Assembly: GCA_029242935.1 (NCBI GenBank)
Contig: JAQWSX010000043.1
Span: 1-48,869, forward strand
Length of the DNA stretch: 48,869 nt
Source: Akkermansiaceae bacterium
GTDB lineage: Bacteria > Verrucomicrobiota > Verrucomicrobiia > Verrucomicrobiales > Akkermansiaceae
Direction: 5' to 3'
A program made the translations under genes and the position numbers. The notes under the pieces are model-generated. The model saw only the letters and a list, made by a program, of their open reading frames with translations. It was not told where the DNA came from and made no database searches. This document shows, piece by piece, positions 18,198 through 29,418 of the stretch; position 1 is the first letter of the stretch, and each line of letters begins with the position of its first letter.

Positions 18198-18551
18198 AGA
18201 ACTATTACGCCTTAAACCAAGCCCGACTTTCGAGGATAAAGTGAGAATTTGACGATTGCATGAACTTGCAAGGAATGGCCGTAGTCCATGAATTCTGGTA
18301 TCCTTGCCGATCAAACAGCCCTCCCGAAGATTGATCTGAAGCTCTCCGAACTCAAGAATCCCTAGATAAAGCAAACGTTAAAGCGATCGAGATATTCAAG
18401 AACCGCCTAATCACAAAAGTCTGCAAACTGACTCCACTGTGCCCGAGCACCTCCGGGAGCCGACTTTTTTGACAACCCACCATTACATCCCTAGTAATAG
18501 GGTGAGTGGTAGTTAAGCGACACTTTCGCTGTCACACAAATCGACAATCTT
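18198..18551. other. Divergent intergenic region, promoters only
   Basis: About 350 bases between the coiled-coil gene (minus) and the cytochrome/DUF1549 gene (plus). No coding stretch with sensible codon use or homology is visible. The rightmost part carries a promoter candidate for the plus-strand gene, annotated separately. Confidence 0.5.
18469..18502 (+). promoter_or_regulatory. Candidate promoter with palindrome over the -10 region
   Basis: A perfect TTGACA (18469-18474) is followed after 17 bases by TAGTAA (18492-18497), a weak -10. The inverted repeat CCCTA-GTAA-TAGGG (18489-18502) covers the -10 and could be an operator. The gene it would serve starts at 18552. Confidence 0.4.
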
Positions 18552-21515
18552 ATGCCGAAATCCGCGCGTATCCTCACTCTCACACTCCTTCTCGCTCTCA
18601 ACGTGTTTGGAGAAAAAGCAATCTCCTTCGATCGGGACATTCAACCCATCCTTTCGGAGAATTGCTACTATTGCCACGGCACTGATCCCGAACACCGTGA
18701 GGGCGATCTCCGCCTCGACTTTCGTGAGGACGCCCTCGATGCCGGAGCAATCGTTCCGGGAAAGCCCGAAAAATCCGAGCTCATTGATCGAATTCACTCC
18801 AAGGATTCGGATGACCTCATGCCACCACCGGATTCCAAACGCAAGCTCACCAGCGAACAAAAAGACCTGCTAGCGCGCTGGATCAAGGAAGGTGCGGAAT
18901 ACACCGAACATTGGGCTTTCACCAAACTGAGTAAGCCGAGCGGGAAATCAATCGATGAAATCGTCTCAGAACACCTTGCCGAAGAAGGCTTGAAGCTTAA
19001 ATCCAAGGCAAAGCCCCATCAGCTCCTTCGTCGCCTGACTTTCGATCTCACCGGTCTCCCTCCTACTCCCGAGCAAATCGAAACATTCGATCCCGACAAT
19101 CTTGAACCCCTTGTTGATAAACTTCTTACTTCATCTGCCTACGGCGAGCACATGGCCACGCCATGGTTAGATGTTTCACGCTATGCCGACAGCTATGGCT
19201 TCCAGCAAGACCGAAATAGACGAGTCTGGCCATTCCGTGACTACGTCATCAATTCCTTCAATTCCAACAAACCCTTCGATCGATTCATCCACGAACAGAT
19301 TGCTGGTGACCTCCTGCCGGACGTCTCTCGCGAATCCCGAATCGCAACCACATTCTCACGTCTCCATCAGCAAAAGGTCGAGGGCGGCTCTGTTCCCGAG
19401 GAATTTCGCGTCGAATATGTTGCCGACCGCGTCCACACCTTCGGCACGACGTTTCTCGGACTTACCTTGGAATGCTCACGCTGCCACGATCACAAATACG
19501 ACCCTACCACCACCAAAGACTACTACTCAATCTTCGCTTTCTTTGACGATATTGATGAATCCGGTCTCTACTCATTCTTCAATGCCGATGCCACCCCCAC
19601 TCCTGCAATGCCTCTTCCCAATGAAGCTCAGGAAAAACAATTGGCAGAAGGCGAATCAGCGATTGTAGGCTCACTCGCCAAAGTGGAACAAACAGCGAAG
19701 GAATTTACGCCGACCCCAATCAATCCTAAAGATTTTTCCAGCCTTCAACCCGACCAACTCCTCCACCTTTCCTTTGATGATGGCAAAGACAAGGGAGCGA
19801 ACAAAGCGGTTCCCGGCAAAATGGGCAAAGCGATCAAACTCACCGGCGACGATGCCATCGGAACCAACGTTGGAGATTTTCATCGTGAGCAACCCTTCAC
19901 CGTGTCCCTTTGGCTCAAAACTCCCGACGTTAAAGATCGCGCTGTCATTTTTTCTCGTTCGAAAGCTTGGCACGACGCCGCCTCGCGAGGCTATGAACTT
20001 CTGTTGGTCGACAATCACCTTCAGTGGTCGCTCATTCACTTTTGGCCCGGAAATGCGATTTCAATCAAAACAAAAAAACCCATCAAACCTAATGAATGGG
20101 TTCACGTTAGTGTGACCAACGACGGCTCTTCATCTGCCCGAGGCTTACAGATTTATATCAATGGCAACCCAGCAGCCACCGAAATCAAATATGATAATTT
20201 AACCCGCGCTATTAAGGGTGGTGGTAATCCGCATATCCGACTCGGCGAGCGCATGCGAGATCGCGGCTTCAAGGAGGGGCTTATCGATGAGTTCCGCGTC
20301 TTCGGACGTAAGCTCTCCGATCAGGAAGTCAAAACCCTACCCGCCTCAGTTGATCCAGCCCCCAACCTAAAATCAACCTTAGCCCTAAACCCTTCTTACC
20401 AAAGCGCACTCAAGGAACTCCAATCCGCGCGCTCTGCCTACAATCGCCTCGAGGAATCGATCCCCGAAATCATGGTGATGAAAGAATCTCAGAAGCCAAA
20501 GCAAGCTTACATCCTCAAACGAGGTTCCTATGAAAATAGGGGGAAGCCAGTTGAGGCCACCTTCCCGGAGTTTCTACCAAACTTTGGAATAAAACCCACC
20601 AATCGACTTTCGCTCGCAAAATGGCTCACTCACCCCGGACACCCGCTCACCTCCCGCGTCATTGTTAATCGCTTCTGGCAATCCTTCTTTGGACTCGGAC
20701 TTGTCAGAACATCCGAGGATTTTGGAATACAAGGGGACCGCCCCGAACATCAGGAACTCCTCGACGATCTTGCCGCCCGCTTCATCGCTTCCGGTTGGGA
20801 TACTAAAGCGCTTCTGAAAGACATCGTCATGTCACGGGTTTATCAACAAGACTCATTCGCCAACTCGCTTGAATTGGAGAAAGATCCCGCAAACCGATTC
20901 CTCGCCCGCGGTCCCCGGCATCGCCTTCCCGCGGAGCAAATCCGCGATCAAGCTCTTGCCGCTTCGGGGCTTCTAGTTTCAAAGACCGGAGGTGCCTCGG
21001 TTCATCCCTACGATCTAGCAGAATCCTTCAAACCCTCTAAACCCACGATGGGCGAAGGGCTTTATCGCCGGTCACTTTACACTTACTGGAAACGCACTGG
21101 CCCCTCCCCTGCGATGATGGCTTTCGACGCCGTGAAGCGTGACGTCTGCTCCGCCAAACGCGAAACGACTTCGACCCCACTGCAAGCTCTCGTCCTTCTA
21201 AATGGGCTCCAATTTATTGAAAGCTCCCGTCATCTTGCAGACAAGGCCTTACAAAAGCACCCCGAAAAAAACGAGGCAGCGATTCAGGAAATCTATCTCC
21301 GCCTCGCATCCAGGAAGCCTGACAGAAAAGAAATCGAAATTCTTTCTATCGTTTTCAACGAGCAACTTTCCCATTTCAAAGCTAATCCGGAAGAAGCAAA
21401 GCGCTTTCTTTCACAAGGACACACCAAGACCAAATCCGCGACTCCTGAACTCGCCGCTATGACCACAGTGGCCCAAGCGATCCTCAATCTTTACGAGGTG
21501 AACACCAAGCAGTAA
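18552..21515 (+). CDS. Planctomycete-cytochrome / DUF1549 / LamG / DUF1553 multidomain protein
   Basis: A 987-residue exported protein of the family expanded in Planctomycetes and Verrucomicrobia. After a signal peptide ([20 protein letters not shown]) comes a PSCyt1-type cytochrome domain with a single haem motif CYYCH near residue 38 and its distal methionine region [14 protein letters not shown]1549 follows, with [19 protein letters not shown] and [17 protein letters not shown] and a [11 protein letters not shown] motif. Residues about 400-590 form a LamG/concanavalin-like domain ([11 protein letters not shown].., HIRLGERM). The C-terminal DUF1553 part shows [25 protein letters not shown] and [17 protein letters not shown]. 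These proteins are thought to serve in polysaccharide breakdown or electron transfer, but biochemistry is thin. The DUF1501 partner starts 6 bases downstream. Confidence 0.92.
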   Translation: MPKSARILTLTLLLALNVFGEKAISFDRDIQPILSENCYYCHGTDPEHREGDLRLDFREDALDAGAIVPGKPEKSELIDRIHSKDSDDLMPPPDSKRKLTSEQKDLLARWIKEGAEYTEHWAFTKLSKPSGKSIDEIVSEHLAEEGLKLKSKAKPHQLLRRLTFDLTGLPPTPEQIETFDPDNLEPLVDKLLTSSAYGEHMATPWLDVSRYADSYGFQQDRNRRVWPFRDYVINSFNSNKPFDRFIHEQIAGDLLPDVSRESRIATTFSRLHQQKVEGGSVPEEFRVEYVADRVHTFGTTFLGLTLECSRCHDHKYDPTTTKDYYSIFAFFDDIDESGLYSFFNADATPTPAMPLPNEAQEKQLAEGESAIVGSLAKVEQTAKEFTPTPINPKDFSSLQPDQLLHLSFDDGKDKGANKAVPGKMGKAIKLTGDDAIGTNVGDFHREQPFTVSLWLKTPDVKDRAVIFSRSKAWHDAASRGYELLLVDNHLQWSLIHFWPGNAISIKTKKPIKPNEWVHVSVTNDGSSSARGLQIYINGNPAATEIKYDNLTRAIKGGGNPHIRLGERMRDRGFKEGLIDEFRVFGRKLSDQEVKTLPASVDPAPNLKSTLALNPSYQSALKELQSARSAYNRLEESIPEIMVMKESQKPKQAYILKRGSYENRGKPVEATFPEFLPNFGIKPTNRLSLAKWLTHPGHPLTSRVIVNRFWQSFFGLGLVRTSEDFGIQGDRPEHQELLDDLAARFIASGWDTKALLKDIVMSRVYQQDSFANSLELEKDPANRFLARGPRHRLPAEQIRDQALAASGLLVSKTGGASVHPYDLAESFKPSKPTMGEGLYRRSLYTYWKRTGPSPAMMAFDAVKRDVCSAKRETTSTPLQALVLLNGLQFIESSRHLADKALQKHPEKNEAAIQEIYLRLASRKPDRKEIEILSIVFNEQLSHFKANPEEAKRFLSQGHTKTKSATPELAAMTTVAQAILNLYEVNTKQ

Positions 21516-21521
21516 TCCAAC

Positions 21522-22973
21522 ATGAACAATTCCCCTCTTCTCAATCGGCGCGAAGTTCTCCGCGACTCCGCGCTCGGATTTGGCTCGCTCGCATTGGCTA
21601 ATCTTTTGCAAGCAGAGAACTCGTCGCTTTCTTCGCCACAGCTCCCGGCAAAAGCCAAGCGAGTGATTTTCCTCTTCCAGTCCGGCGGACCCTCACAACT
21701 CGATCTTTACGACCCAAAGCCTCTCCTCAACAAGAAACACGGCGAACAACTCCCCGACGAAGTGAGAGGCGGACAACGCCTCTCGACAATGTCAGGCAAC
21801 CAATCCTCTATTCCCCTCGCCGGTTCGCCTTTTAACTTTGCCCGTCATGGTCAGTCGGGTCAGTGGTTTTCCGAAATCCTTCCACACACAGCGAAGATTG
21901 CCGATGATCTTTGCATCGTTAAAAATATCTACACCGAGGCCATCAACCACGGCCCAGGTGTCACTTATCTTCAAACTGGATCTCAACTTGCCGGGCGACC
22001 CTCGATGGGTGCTTGGCTTCAATACGGTCTAGGAACCACTAACAACAACCTCCCGTCCTTTGTCGTGCTCGTCACTAAGAACAAAGGAGGCCAACCTCTC
22101 TTATCCCGCCTCTGGGGCTCAGGATTCCTCCCTTCAGAATACCAAGGAGTCCGTTTCCGCTCTGGAAAGGACCCTGTCCTCTATCTGACCAACCCCGATG
22201 GAGTATCGGAGAAGTCTCGCCGCATGCTCCTCGACCGGCTTGCCGAGCTTCACTCTCACCAACACAGCTTATCCCCAGACGGCGCAATTCAAGATCGTAT
22301 CAAGCAATATGAGATGGCCTTTAACATGCAATCAAGCGTCCCCGAAGTCGCTAACCTGACAAACGAGTCCGAGTCAACTTACAACCTTTATGGAAAAGAT
22401 TCCAAAAATCCTGGATCATTTGCTGCCAATTGCCTCATGGCCCGGCGACTCGCCGAACGAGGGGTTAAGTTTATCCAACTTTATCATCAGGGATGGGATC
22501 AGCACGGTGGCTTGAAAGGTGGCATTAGCCGTCAGTGTAAGGAGACCGATCAAGCCTCGGCCGCACTCATCACGGACCTCAAACAACGAGGAATGCTTGA
22601 TGACACCCTCGTTGTATGGGGTGGAGAATTTGGACGTACCAACTATTCGCAAGGCAAGCTCAGCGCGAGCAGCTTTGGTCGCGATCACCACCCGCGCTGC
22701 TTCTCCCTCTGGATGGCCGGAGGTGGCATCAAGCCCGGAATGTCTTTCGGAAAAACTGACGACTACGGCTACAACATTGTCGACAAATCAGGGACTCCCA
22801 TCTCTCCAGATAAACACAAATACGACGAGAATGCCGTTCATGTTCATGATCTACAAGCGACAATCCTGCATCTCCTCGGCATCGATCACACCGCTCTCAC
22901 CTATAAATTCCAGGGCCGTCACTACCGGCTCACCGACGTCCACGGCCAAGTGGTAAAGCCGATTCTGGCTTAG
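21522..22973 (+). CDS. DUF1501 protein (Tat-exported, sulfatase-like fold)
   Basis: A 483-residue partner of the DUF1549/DUF1553 protein; the two genes are usually paired in this superphylum. The N-terminus has a twin-arginine motif, NRREVLRDSALGFGSLALA, so folded export is likely. Alkaline-phosphatase-superfamily features of DUF1501 include IFLFQSGGPSQLDLYDPKP, the INHGPGVTYLQTGS stretch, LVVWGGEFGRTNYSQG and GRDHHPRCFSLWMAGGGIKPG. Near the end is HVHDLQATILHLLGIDHTALTYKFQGR, a family landmark. Sulfatase activity has not been shown for this family to my knowledge. The stop overlaps the converging nuclease-fold gene by four bases. Confidence 0.92.
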   Translation: MNNSPLLNRREVLRDSALGFGSLALANLLQAENSSLSSPQLPAKAKRVIFLFQSGGPSQLDLYDPKPLLNKKHGEQLPDEVRGGQRLSTMSGNQSSIPLAGSPFNFARHGQSGQWFSEILPHTAKIADDLCIVKNIYTEAINHGPGVTYLQTGSQLAGRPSMGAWLQYGLGTTNNNLPSFVVLVTKNKGGQPLLSRLWGSGFLPSEYQGVRFRSGKDPVLYLTNPDGVSEKSRRMLLDRLAELHSHQHSLSPDGAIQDRIKQYEMAFNMQSSVPEVANLTNESESTYNLYGKDSKNPGSFAANCLMARRLAERGVKFIQLYHQGWDQHGGLKGGISRQCKETDQASAALITDLKQRGMLDDTLVVWGGEFGRTNYSQGKLSASSFGRDHHPRCFSLWMAGGGIKPGMSFGKTDDYGYNIVDKSGTPISPDKHKYDENAVHVHDLQATILHLLGIDHTALTYKFQGRHYRLTDVHGQVVKPILA

Positions 22974-23731
22974 TCTTTTTTCTTCGCGTTCGCAGAGATC
23001 ACGACCGCAATTGGGCGGTGATCCGAAGCGACCGTCTCAGCGATCACGGTGTCCTGAAATTGGAAAACCGGGAGTCCTTTGGCAAAAAAGAAATCAATTT
23101 CAACTTTCGGTTCCGAAGCTGACCAAGTGTTTTTACGACCTTGCCGGAGCATCTTCCATCCATCCTTCTCCAGCTTCATAAGCGAATCACTTTTGGGTTC
23201 GGCATTAAAATCACCGGCCAAAATCACCGGGTATTTTCGGTCTTTCAGACCAGTCTGAAGGACCTTGATTTGCTGCACTCGAAGCGCTTCCTTGATCCAA
23301 TCATTGTGAATGCCCACGAAAGAGAATTTGCCGGGCCAGCTCGGTGACTTAACCACTACTTCCAAAGCGATTCTGGGTTCGGCACCTTTGGGGAGCTTGT
23401 GAATGATCGTCTCCTCAATGGGCAATCGCGAAAGTATCGCCATCCCATATTCTCCCCCCTGATAATCCATGAACTTTCCAAAGCGGTGCTCCATTTTGAG
23501 TAACTTCGCCAATTCCGCGGCCTGATCGACTCCGCCGCTCCGCTTACATCGATTATCAACTTCCTGAAGCGCAACGAGATCCGGCTTCTCCGCTGCAATC
23601 ACCTTTGCAATTCGCTCCAAGTCCAACTTTCCATCCATTCCTTCACCATGGTGGATATTGTATGCAACCAACCGGAGTTCCTCAGCAAACAAACAAGGCA
23701 AAATAAGAGACAGAATAACAAAAATCCTCAT
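22970..23731 (-). CDS. Secreted endonuclease/exonuclease/phosphatase-family protein
   Basis: A 253-residue protein with signal peptide MRIFVILSLILPCLFA. The metal-dependent EEP fold is recognisable from VAYNIHHGEGMDG, the metal-binding Glu in VALQEVDNRC, YGMAILSRLPI, LAGDFNAEP and the catalytic Asp-His in ASDHRPIAVV. Family members cleave nucleic acids, sphingomyelin or phosphoinositides; the short length and the N-terminal motif resemble secreted bacterial hydrolases annotated as metal-dependent hydrolases. The substrate cannot be chosen. The gene converges on the DUF1501 gene with a four-base overlap and has its own promoter region before 23890. Confidence 0.87.
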   Translation of the reverse strand: MRIFVILSLILPCLFAEELRLVAYNIHHGEGMDGKLDLERIAKVIAAEKPDLVALQEVDNRCKRSGGVDQAAELAKLLKMEHRFGKFMDYQGGEYGMAILSRLPIEETIIHKLPKGAEPRIALEVVVKSPSWPGKFSFVGIHNDWIKEALRVQQIKVLQTGLKDRKYPVILAGDFNAEPKSDSLMKLEKDGWKMLRQGRKNTWSASEPKVEIDFFFAKGLPVFQFQDTVIAETVASDHRPIAVVISANAKKKD

Positions 23732-23889
23732 TTGGATTTCTACGCTCCTTAAAGCAAAACTCTCACACCCAAACCTGAAATGAGTCGTTTTCGCTAAATT
23801 TAAACCGAAAACAACAAATTCCCCAAAATCCTTATTGATAACTTCGATAAAGCCTCCAAAAATTGCGCTGCTTCAATCGCCATATCTCA

Positions 23890-25290
23890 ATGACAATGTC
23901 CAAACTTACGGTTCCCGCCCTAAAACATATTCCTGAACTTGATCCCGGATTTGTCCCGGCCTCACTTTGGAATCAGGCATTTCGGGACAAGTGTTCGGGC
24001 GGGAATAGTCGCGAGATCAGGATTGCGGTGCTTCGCCCTGACGGAACGGGAACGGTCCACACCGAGCGTATTTTGACGAACGATGACGATGCATCAGCCA
24101 TCCTCAACTTCCGACTCATTGAACGTGTTGTGAAATTTCTCCTTTGGAGCTGCGGCGGAACACGGGTCGTTCTTGAGGATGCCTCCTCACTCGCTCAAGC
24201 TCTCTCGGACCAGTATTGCGAAGGGGGGAAACGCCACTTTGATGTCGATTACTCAAATCGTTTTTTTGGCGACACTTTGACTTTTTCATCGGAATCAACC
24301 GAAACATTCCCCATCCCACGGGTCACTGAGGAGTCTGAGAGCCAAATCGGACTGAAAGGAAATCGGATTGGCTTCGATCTCGGTGGATCCGATCGCAAAT
24401 GTGCGGCCGTTATCGATGGCGAAGTCGTCTTTTCTGAAGAAGTCACCTGGGATCCTTACTTTCAAAGTGATCCCACATACCATCGCGAGGGGATCATCGA
24501 CAGCATCCGCCTCGCCGCCGCCCACCTTCCAAAAGTCGACGCCATTGGAGGATCAGCCGCCGGAGTCTACGTCGATAGCAAGGTTCGTGCTGCCTCACTT
24601 TTCCGGGGCGTGCCTGATGAGCTTTTCGGTGAACATGTTGAAAATATTTTCTTTGAAGTCGCCGAGGAATGGAACGTCCCAATCCGGGTCGTGAACGATG
24701 GAGACGTCACTGCCTTGGCTGGCGCCATGTCGCTGAATGACGGATGTGTCCTAGGGCTTGCCATGGGAACGAGCGCAGCCGCCGGATACGCTGATGCCAG
24801 TTCCCAAATCACCCCGTGGATTTCCGAACTCGCCTTCGTCCCCATCGATTTTAGCGAAAACGCGGCCCAAGACGAATGGTCCGGCGATATCGGTTGCGCC
24901 GTTAACTATTTCAGCCAGCAAGCCGTTTCCCGACTCATCGAACCAGCCGGACTTAAAATCGATCCAGCTCTAGGAAAACCTGAAAAATTAATCCTTGTTC
25001 AAGAGGCGATGGAGGCTGGCGACGAGAAAGCAGCTGCAATTTACCGAACCATTGGCACTTATCTCGGCTACGCGATTCCCCAATTCGCGCGATTTTACGA
25101 CATCAGGCATATGCTTTTGTTAGGTCGAGTCCTGACTGGAAAAGGTGGTGAACTCATCATTTCAAAAGCCGAGGAAGTTCTCCGTGACGAATTCCCCGAG
25201 CTAGGAAAAACAATCTCCCTAAGCACCCCTGATGAAAAGATGAAGCGTCATGGCCAAGCGATCGCTGCTGCCAGCCTTCCCGAAATTTAA
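23890..25290 (+). CDS. ROK-like sugar kinase-fold protein with extra N-terminal domain
   Basis: About 466 residues from ATG 23890 (another ATG at 23896; a TTG at 23863 is less likely). Residues about 1-160 are an unassigned N-terminal domain. From IGFDLGGSDRKCAAVIDGEVVF the chain follows the ASKHA/ROK ATPase fold: phosphate-1 loop DLGGSD, the VVNDGDVTALAGAMS segment carrying the presumed catalytic Asp, and the phosphate-2 loop VLGLAMGTSAAAGYAD. ROK proteins usually have a C-x-C-G-x-x-G-C-x-E zinc motif near the HPG region; I do not see it here, so it is a divergent branch. Sugar phosphorylation is plausible but unproven, and no sugar genes adjoin it. Confidence 0.78.
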   Translation: MTMSKLTVPALKHIPELDPGFVPASLWNQAFRDKCSGGNSREIRIAVLRPDGTGTVHTERILTNDDDASAILNFRLIERVVKFLLWSCGGTRVVLEDASSLAQALSDQYCEGGKRHFDVDYSNRFFGDTLTFSSESTETFPIPRVTEESESQIGLKGNRIGFDLGGSDRKCAAVIDGEVVFSEEVTWDPYFQSDPTYHREGIIDSIRLAAAHLPKVDAIGGSAAGVYVDSKVRAASLFRGVPDELFGEHVENIFFEVAEEWNVPIRVVNDGDVTALAGAMSLNDGCVLGLAMGTSAAAGYADASSQITPWISELAFVPIDFSENAAQDEWSGDIGCAVNYFSQQAVSRLIEPAGLKIDPALGKPEKLILVQEAMEAGDEKAAAIYRTIGTYLGYAIPQFARFYDIRHMLLLGRVLTGKGGELIISKAEEVLRDEFPELGKTISLSTPDEKMKRHGQAIAAASLPEI

Positions 25291-25487
25291 GAGGCCCTGC
25301 GATGACAGCTTCGAAAGCAAAATCCTTGGTGACAGCAATGGCAAAAAGGATGATTTTCCTTAGCTAGGCTAACTTTCCGACGACTTGCGGCAGATTCCCT
25401 AAAAACCAGTAATTAAGGCAAAGTTCATCCTTGCCAAAGCGTTGCCCGACTTCTAGCTTCCGCCTCGGAAACCCAAATCCTGAATTT

Positions 25488-25643
25488 ATGTCCAAGCACA
25501 ACTCTCTCAAACGTAAAGGCGGCGCAACCGGCAAACGGTCAGTCATGAAGCGCTTTGAGCGCGTCAAGCTCATGAAAGAGCGTGGCGATTGGAAAGAAGG
25601 GCAAAGCGCCATCGGTCTCCCAAAGACCAAAGCTGAGGGGTAA
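25488..25643 (+). CDS. Small basic protein of the Chlamydiae/Verrucomicrobia lineage
   Basis: A 51-residue, Lys/Arg-rich protein. It begins MSKHNSLKRKG, continues with RSVMKRFERVKLMKERGDW and ends KEGQSAIGLPKTKAEG. I recognise this as the lineage-specific small basic protein family seen in Chlamydiae and Verrucomicrobia (TIGR04137, from memory), whose members share the MSxHxSL start, the R.ERI.K.. middle and the GLPK end. A ribosome-associated role has been suggested; that is not visible here. A strong terminator follows at 25680-25710, so the gene is probably a single unit. A longer open frame on the other strand over the same bases (25364-25690) is its shadow. Confidence 0.85.
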   Translation: MSKHNSLKRKGGATGKRSVMKRFERVKLMKERGDWKEGQSAIGLPKTKAEG

Positions 25644-25679
25644 ATTCCGCCTTCTGCGGGTGACCCAATCTTAATTTCT

Positions 25680-25710
25680 GGCGGGGCCATTTCTTGGTTC
25701 CGCCTTTTTT
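25680..25710 (+). terminator. Rho-independent terminator after the small basic protein gene
   Basis: GGCGGGGCC (25680-25688) pairs with GGTTCCGCC (25696-25704), nine pairs with two G-U wobbles, around the loop ATTTCTT, directly followed by six T (25705-25710). The rluB-like gene starts only 7 bases later, so its own promoter must overlap or lie upstream. Confidence 0.8.
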
Positions 25711-25716
25711 CTTGCC

Positions 25717-26451
25717 ATGAACCAACCCGAAGGAATCCGACTCAATAAATACCTCGCGTCAGCGGGCATAGGCTCGCGTCGGGCCTGCGACGCCATGGTC
25801 CAGCAGGGTGAAGTGGTCATTAACGGCGAGACTTGTCTGAGCCCCGGATATCGAGTTCAGCCCGGAGATTTCATCCGGGCGAGCGGACGAAGAGTCGAGC
25901 CTTTAGAACTTCAGTCGATCGTTTTACATAAGCCAGCCGGGCTGGTTTCTACCCGGAGCGACGAGAACAATAGGGCAACAATTTACGAATTACTTCCTCC
26001 GCGTCTCCATCACCTCGCCCACGTCGGGCGACTCGACCTTGATTCAGAGGGCCTCCTCATTCTCAGCAATGATGGAGAACTCACTCAAGCTCTCACTCAC
26101 CCGAGTCACAAGATTGAGAAACTTTACCAAGTAACGACCGAAAACGCCTTCGAAAACTCCATCCTCACTCAACTTGAGAAAGGTGTCTTTACAGAGGTCG
26201 GGAAGGCGCGCGCCGTATCGGTAAGGCGGATCTCGTCGCGCCGACTCGAAATGGTTCTCAATACCGGACTGAAACGTCAAATCCGCTACATGATTCAAGC
26301 TGTCGGACATCGGGTAAAACGCCTCGTCCGACTCAAGATCGGCGACCTAACGCTCGACACTCTGAAGCCCGGAAAATGGCGCTTTTTGGAAAAGTTCGAA
26401 CGAGACGCACTCATGGCTCTTTCTGAAAAGAAGCGAGGATCTAAAAAATAG
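25717..26451 (+). CDS. rRNA pseudouridine synthase, RsuA/RluB/E/F family
   Basis: A 244-residue enzyme that isomerises a uridine in ribosomal RNA. Residues 6-65 form an S4 RNA-binding domain (RLNKYLASAGIGSRRACDAMVQQGEVVING). The catalytic domain shows HVGRLDLDSEGLLILSNDG, whose Asp in GRLD is the nucleophile, then HPSHKIEKLYQV and the LNTGLKRQIRYMIQAVGHRVKRLVRL stretch typical of the small-subunit/RluB branch. The length and S4 domain suit RluB or RsuA; the exact target nucleotide cannot be assigned. A 9-bp hairpin separates it from acs. Confidence 0.9.
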   Translation: MNQPEGIRLNKYLASAGIGSRRACDAMVQQGEVVINGETCLSPGYRVQPGDFIRASGRRVEPLELQSIVLHKPAGLVSTRSDENNRATIYELLPPRLHHLAHVGRLDLDSEGLLILSNDGELTQALTHPSHKIEKLYQVTTENAFENSILTQLEKGVFTEVGKARAVSVRRISSRRLEMVLNTGLKRQIRYMIQAVGHRVKRLVRLKIGDLTLDTLKPGKWRFLEKFERDALMALSEKKRGSKK

Positions 26452-26472
26452 CGCTCGGGAACGAAAATTCAT

Positions 26473-26500
26473 CGACAATGAGCTTAATCAGTCATTGTCG
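26473..26500. terminator. Perfect 9-bp hairpin between the pseudouridine synthase gene and acs
   Basis: CGACAATGA (26473-26481) and TCATTGTCG (26492-26500) are exact reverse complements around a 10-base loop. There is no T-tract after it, so it may be a factor-dependent terminator or an operator in the acs leader, 34 bases before the acs start. Confidence 0.45.
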
Positions 26501-26533
26501 GTTGGGGCACGAATTTGTTAATCCAAGATCGAA

Positions 26534-28492
<1,959 letters not shown>

Positions 28493-28507
28493 CACTCGAC
28501 TCTCCGA

Positions 28508-29380
28508 ATGACCCAAGGACGTTACATCATCGCATCTCTTCTCCAGCACTTTGGAGTGAGGCGAAAAAGCAAGCGTATGACTGATGCTGCTTTTGAAACA
28601 CACTTAATGCAAGATGGAGAGGAGATCCTAGGCGCCTACTGTTGGGAGAATATTGAGCATATCGAAGAACTCTCGATGCAGTATTGGAGCCTCCGGCGCC
28701 TTAAACGTTCGGAGGAAGGCCTCCTTGCCGAGATCAAAGAAGCAGAGAAAATTTTGGCCGAAGGTCAAAAGGATCGGGCCTCGGAGGTTGACCGCTCAAA
28801 AATCCTAGGAGAAGCCTTCCTTGATGAGCGAACGACACTTTTTGAGTCAATTGAGGAAGTAAACAAAGATCGCGACATCATCATAGCTGAGGCAGCCCAA
28901 ACCAAAAGGAGGCACTCAGCTTTAAAAATGAAGGTCAAGGTCCTTCAAGAAGAAGAACTCCAAGAGAGTTCAGAGATTCAAAACGCTCGTAAAGAGCTTG
29001 CAGTTCTCCGTGAAACTTTCGCTAACGACAAGAACAGACTAGACATAATTGACGCTCAATCAGCGCAACTCAAATATCAATTAGGTCAAATCCAAGGGAA
29101 AATAGACCTTGAATCTGATTCTATGAGCGGAACCTCCGAGGTTTTCTCTCGGATTAGTAAAGCGAACCGCGGTATTACAAAAATCAGAGCTGATTTGGGT
29201 ATTATTCAAGAAGAACAAGCCATCCTTTTCCACGATGTTGGAAGGTTTCTAAATATTAATTCCACGCGTATCGACTGTCGCGAAGCTTGCCAAGGACACG
29301 GAGGAATTCAGGAGCAGACGCGCCTACTCCAGCAGTCCATTGACCTCAATCAAAAGCTTGTCGATAGACTAGGCCGATAA
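28508..29380 (+). CDS. Coiled-coil protein of unknown function
   Basis: A 290-residue protein without signal peptide or membrane segments. Residues 1-55 look globular (YIIASLLQHFGVRRKSKRMTDAAFETHLM, GAYCWENIEHIEELSMQYWSL). From about residue 60 to 235 heptads of coiled coil run nearly unbroken, rich in Glu, Lys and Ala. The last part has CREACQGHGGIQEQ with two of the four cysteines. I recognise no family. Its ATG is 15 bases after the acs stop, suggesting read-through, but a link to acetate use is not implied. It converges on dnaN. Confidence 0.7.
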   Translation: MTQGRYIIASLLQHFGVRRKSKRMTDAAFETHLMQDGEEILGAYCWENIEHIEELSMQYWSLRRLKRSEEGLLAEIKEAEKILAEGQKDRASEVDRSKILGEAFLDERTTLFESIEEVNKDRDIIIAEAAQTKRRHSALKMKVKVLQEEELQESSEIQNARKELAVLRETFANDKNRLDIIDAQSAQLKYQLGQIQGKIDLESDSMSGTSEVFSRISKANRGITKIRADLGIIQEEQAILFHDVGRFLNINSTRIDCREACQGHGGIQEQTRLLQQSIDLNQKLVDRLGR

Positions 29381-29418
29381 TCGGAACACCTTTTACTGCC
29401 GGAGAAGATAGCGAGTTC

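Noticed and set aside
25364-25690. Minus-strand frame of 108 codons
   Set aside because: It covers the small basic protein gene and its terminator on the opposite strand and has no recognisable features.
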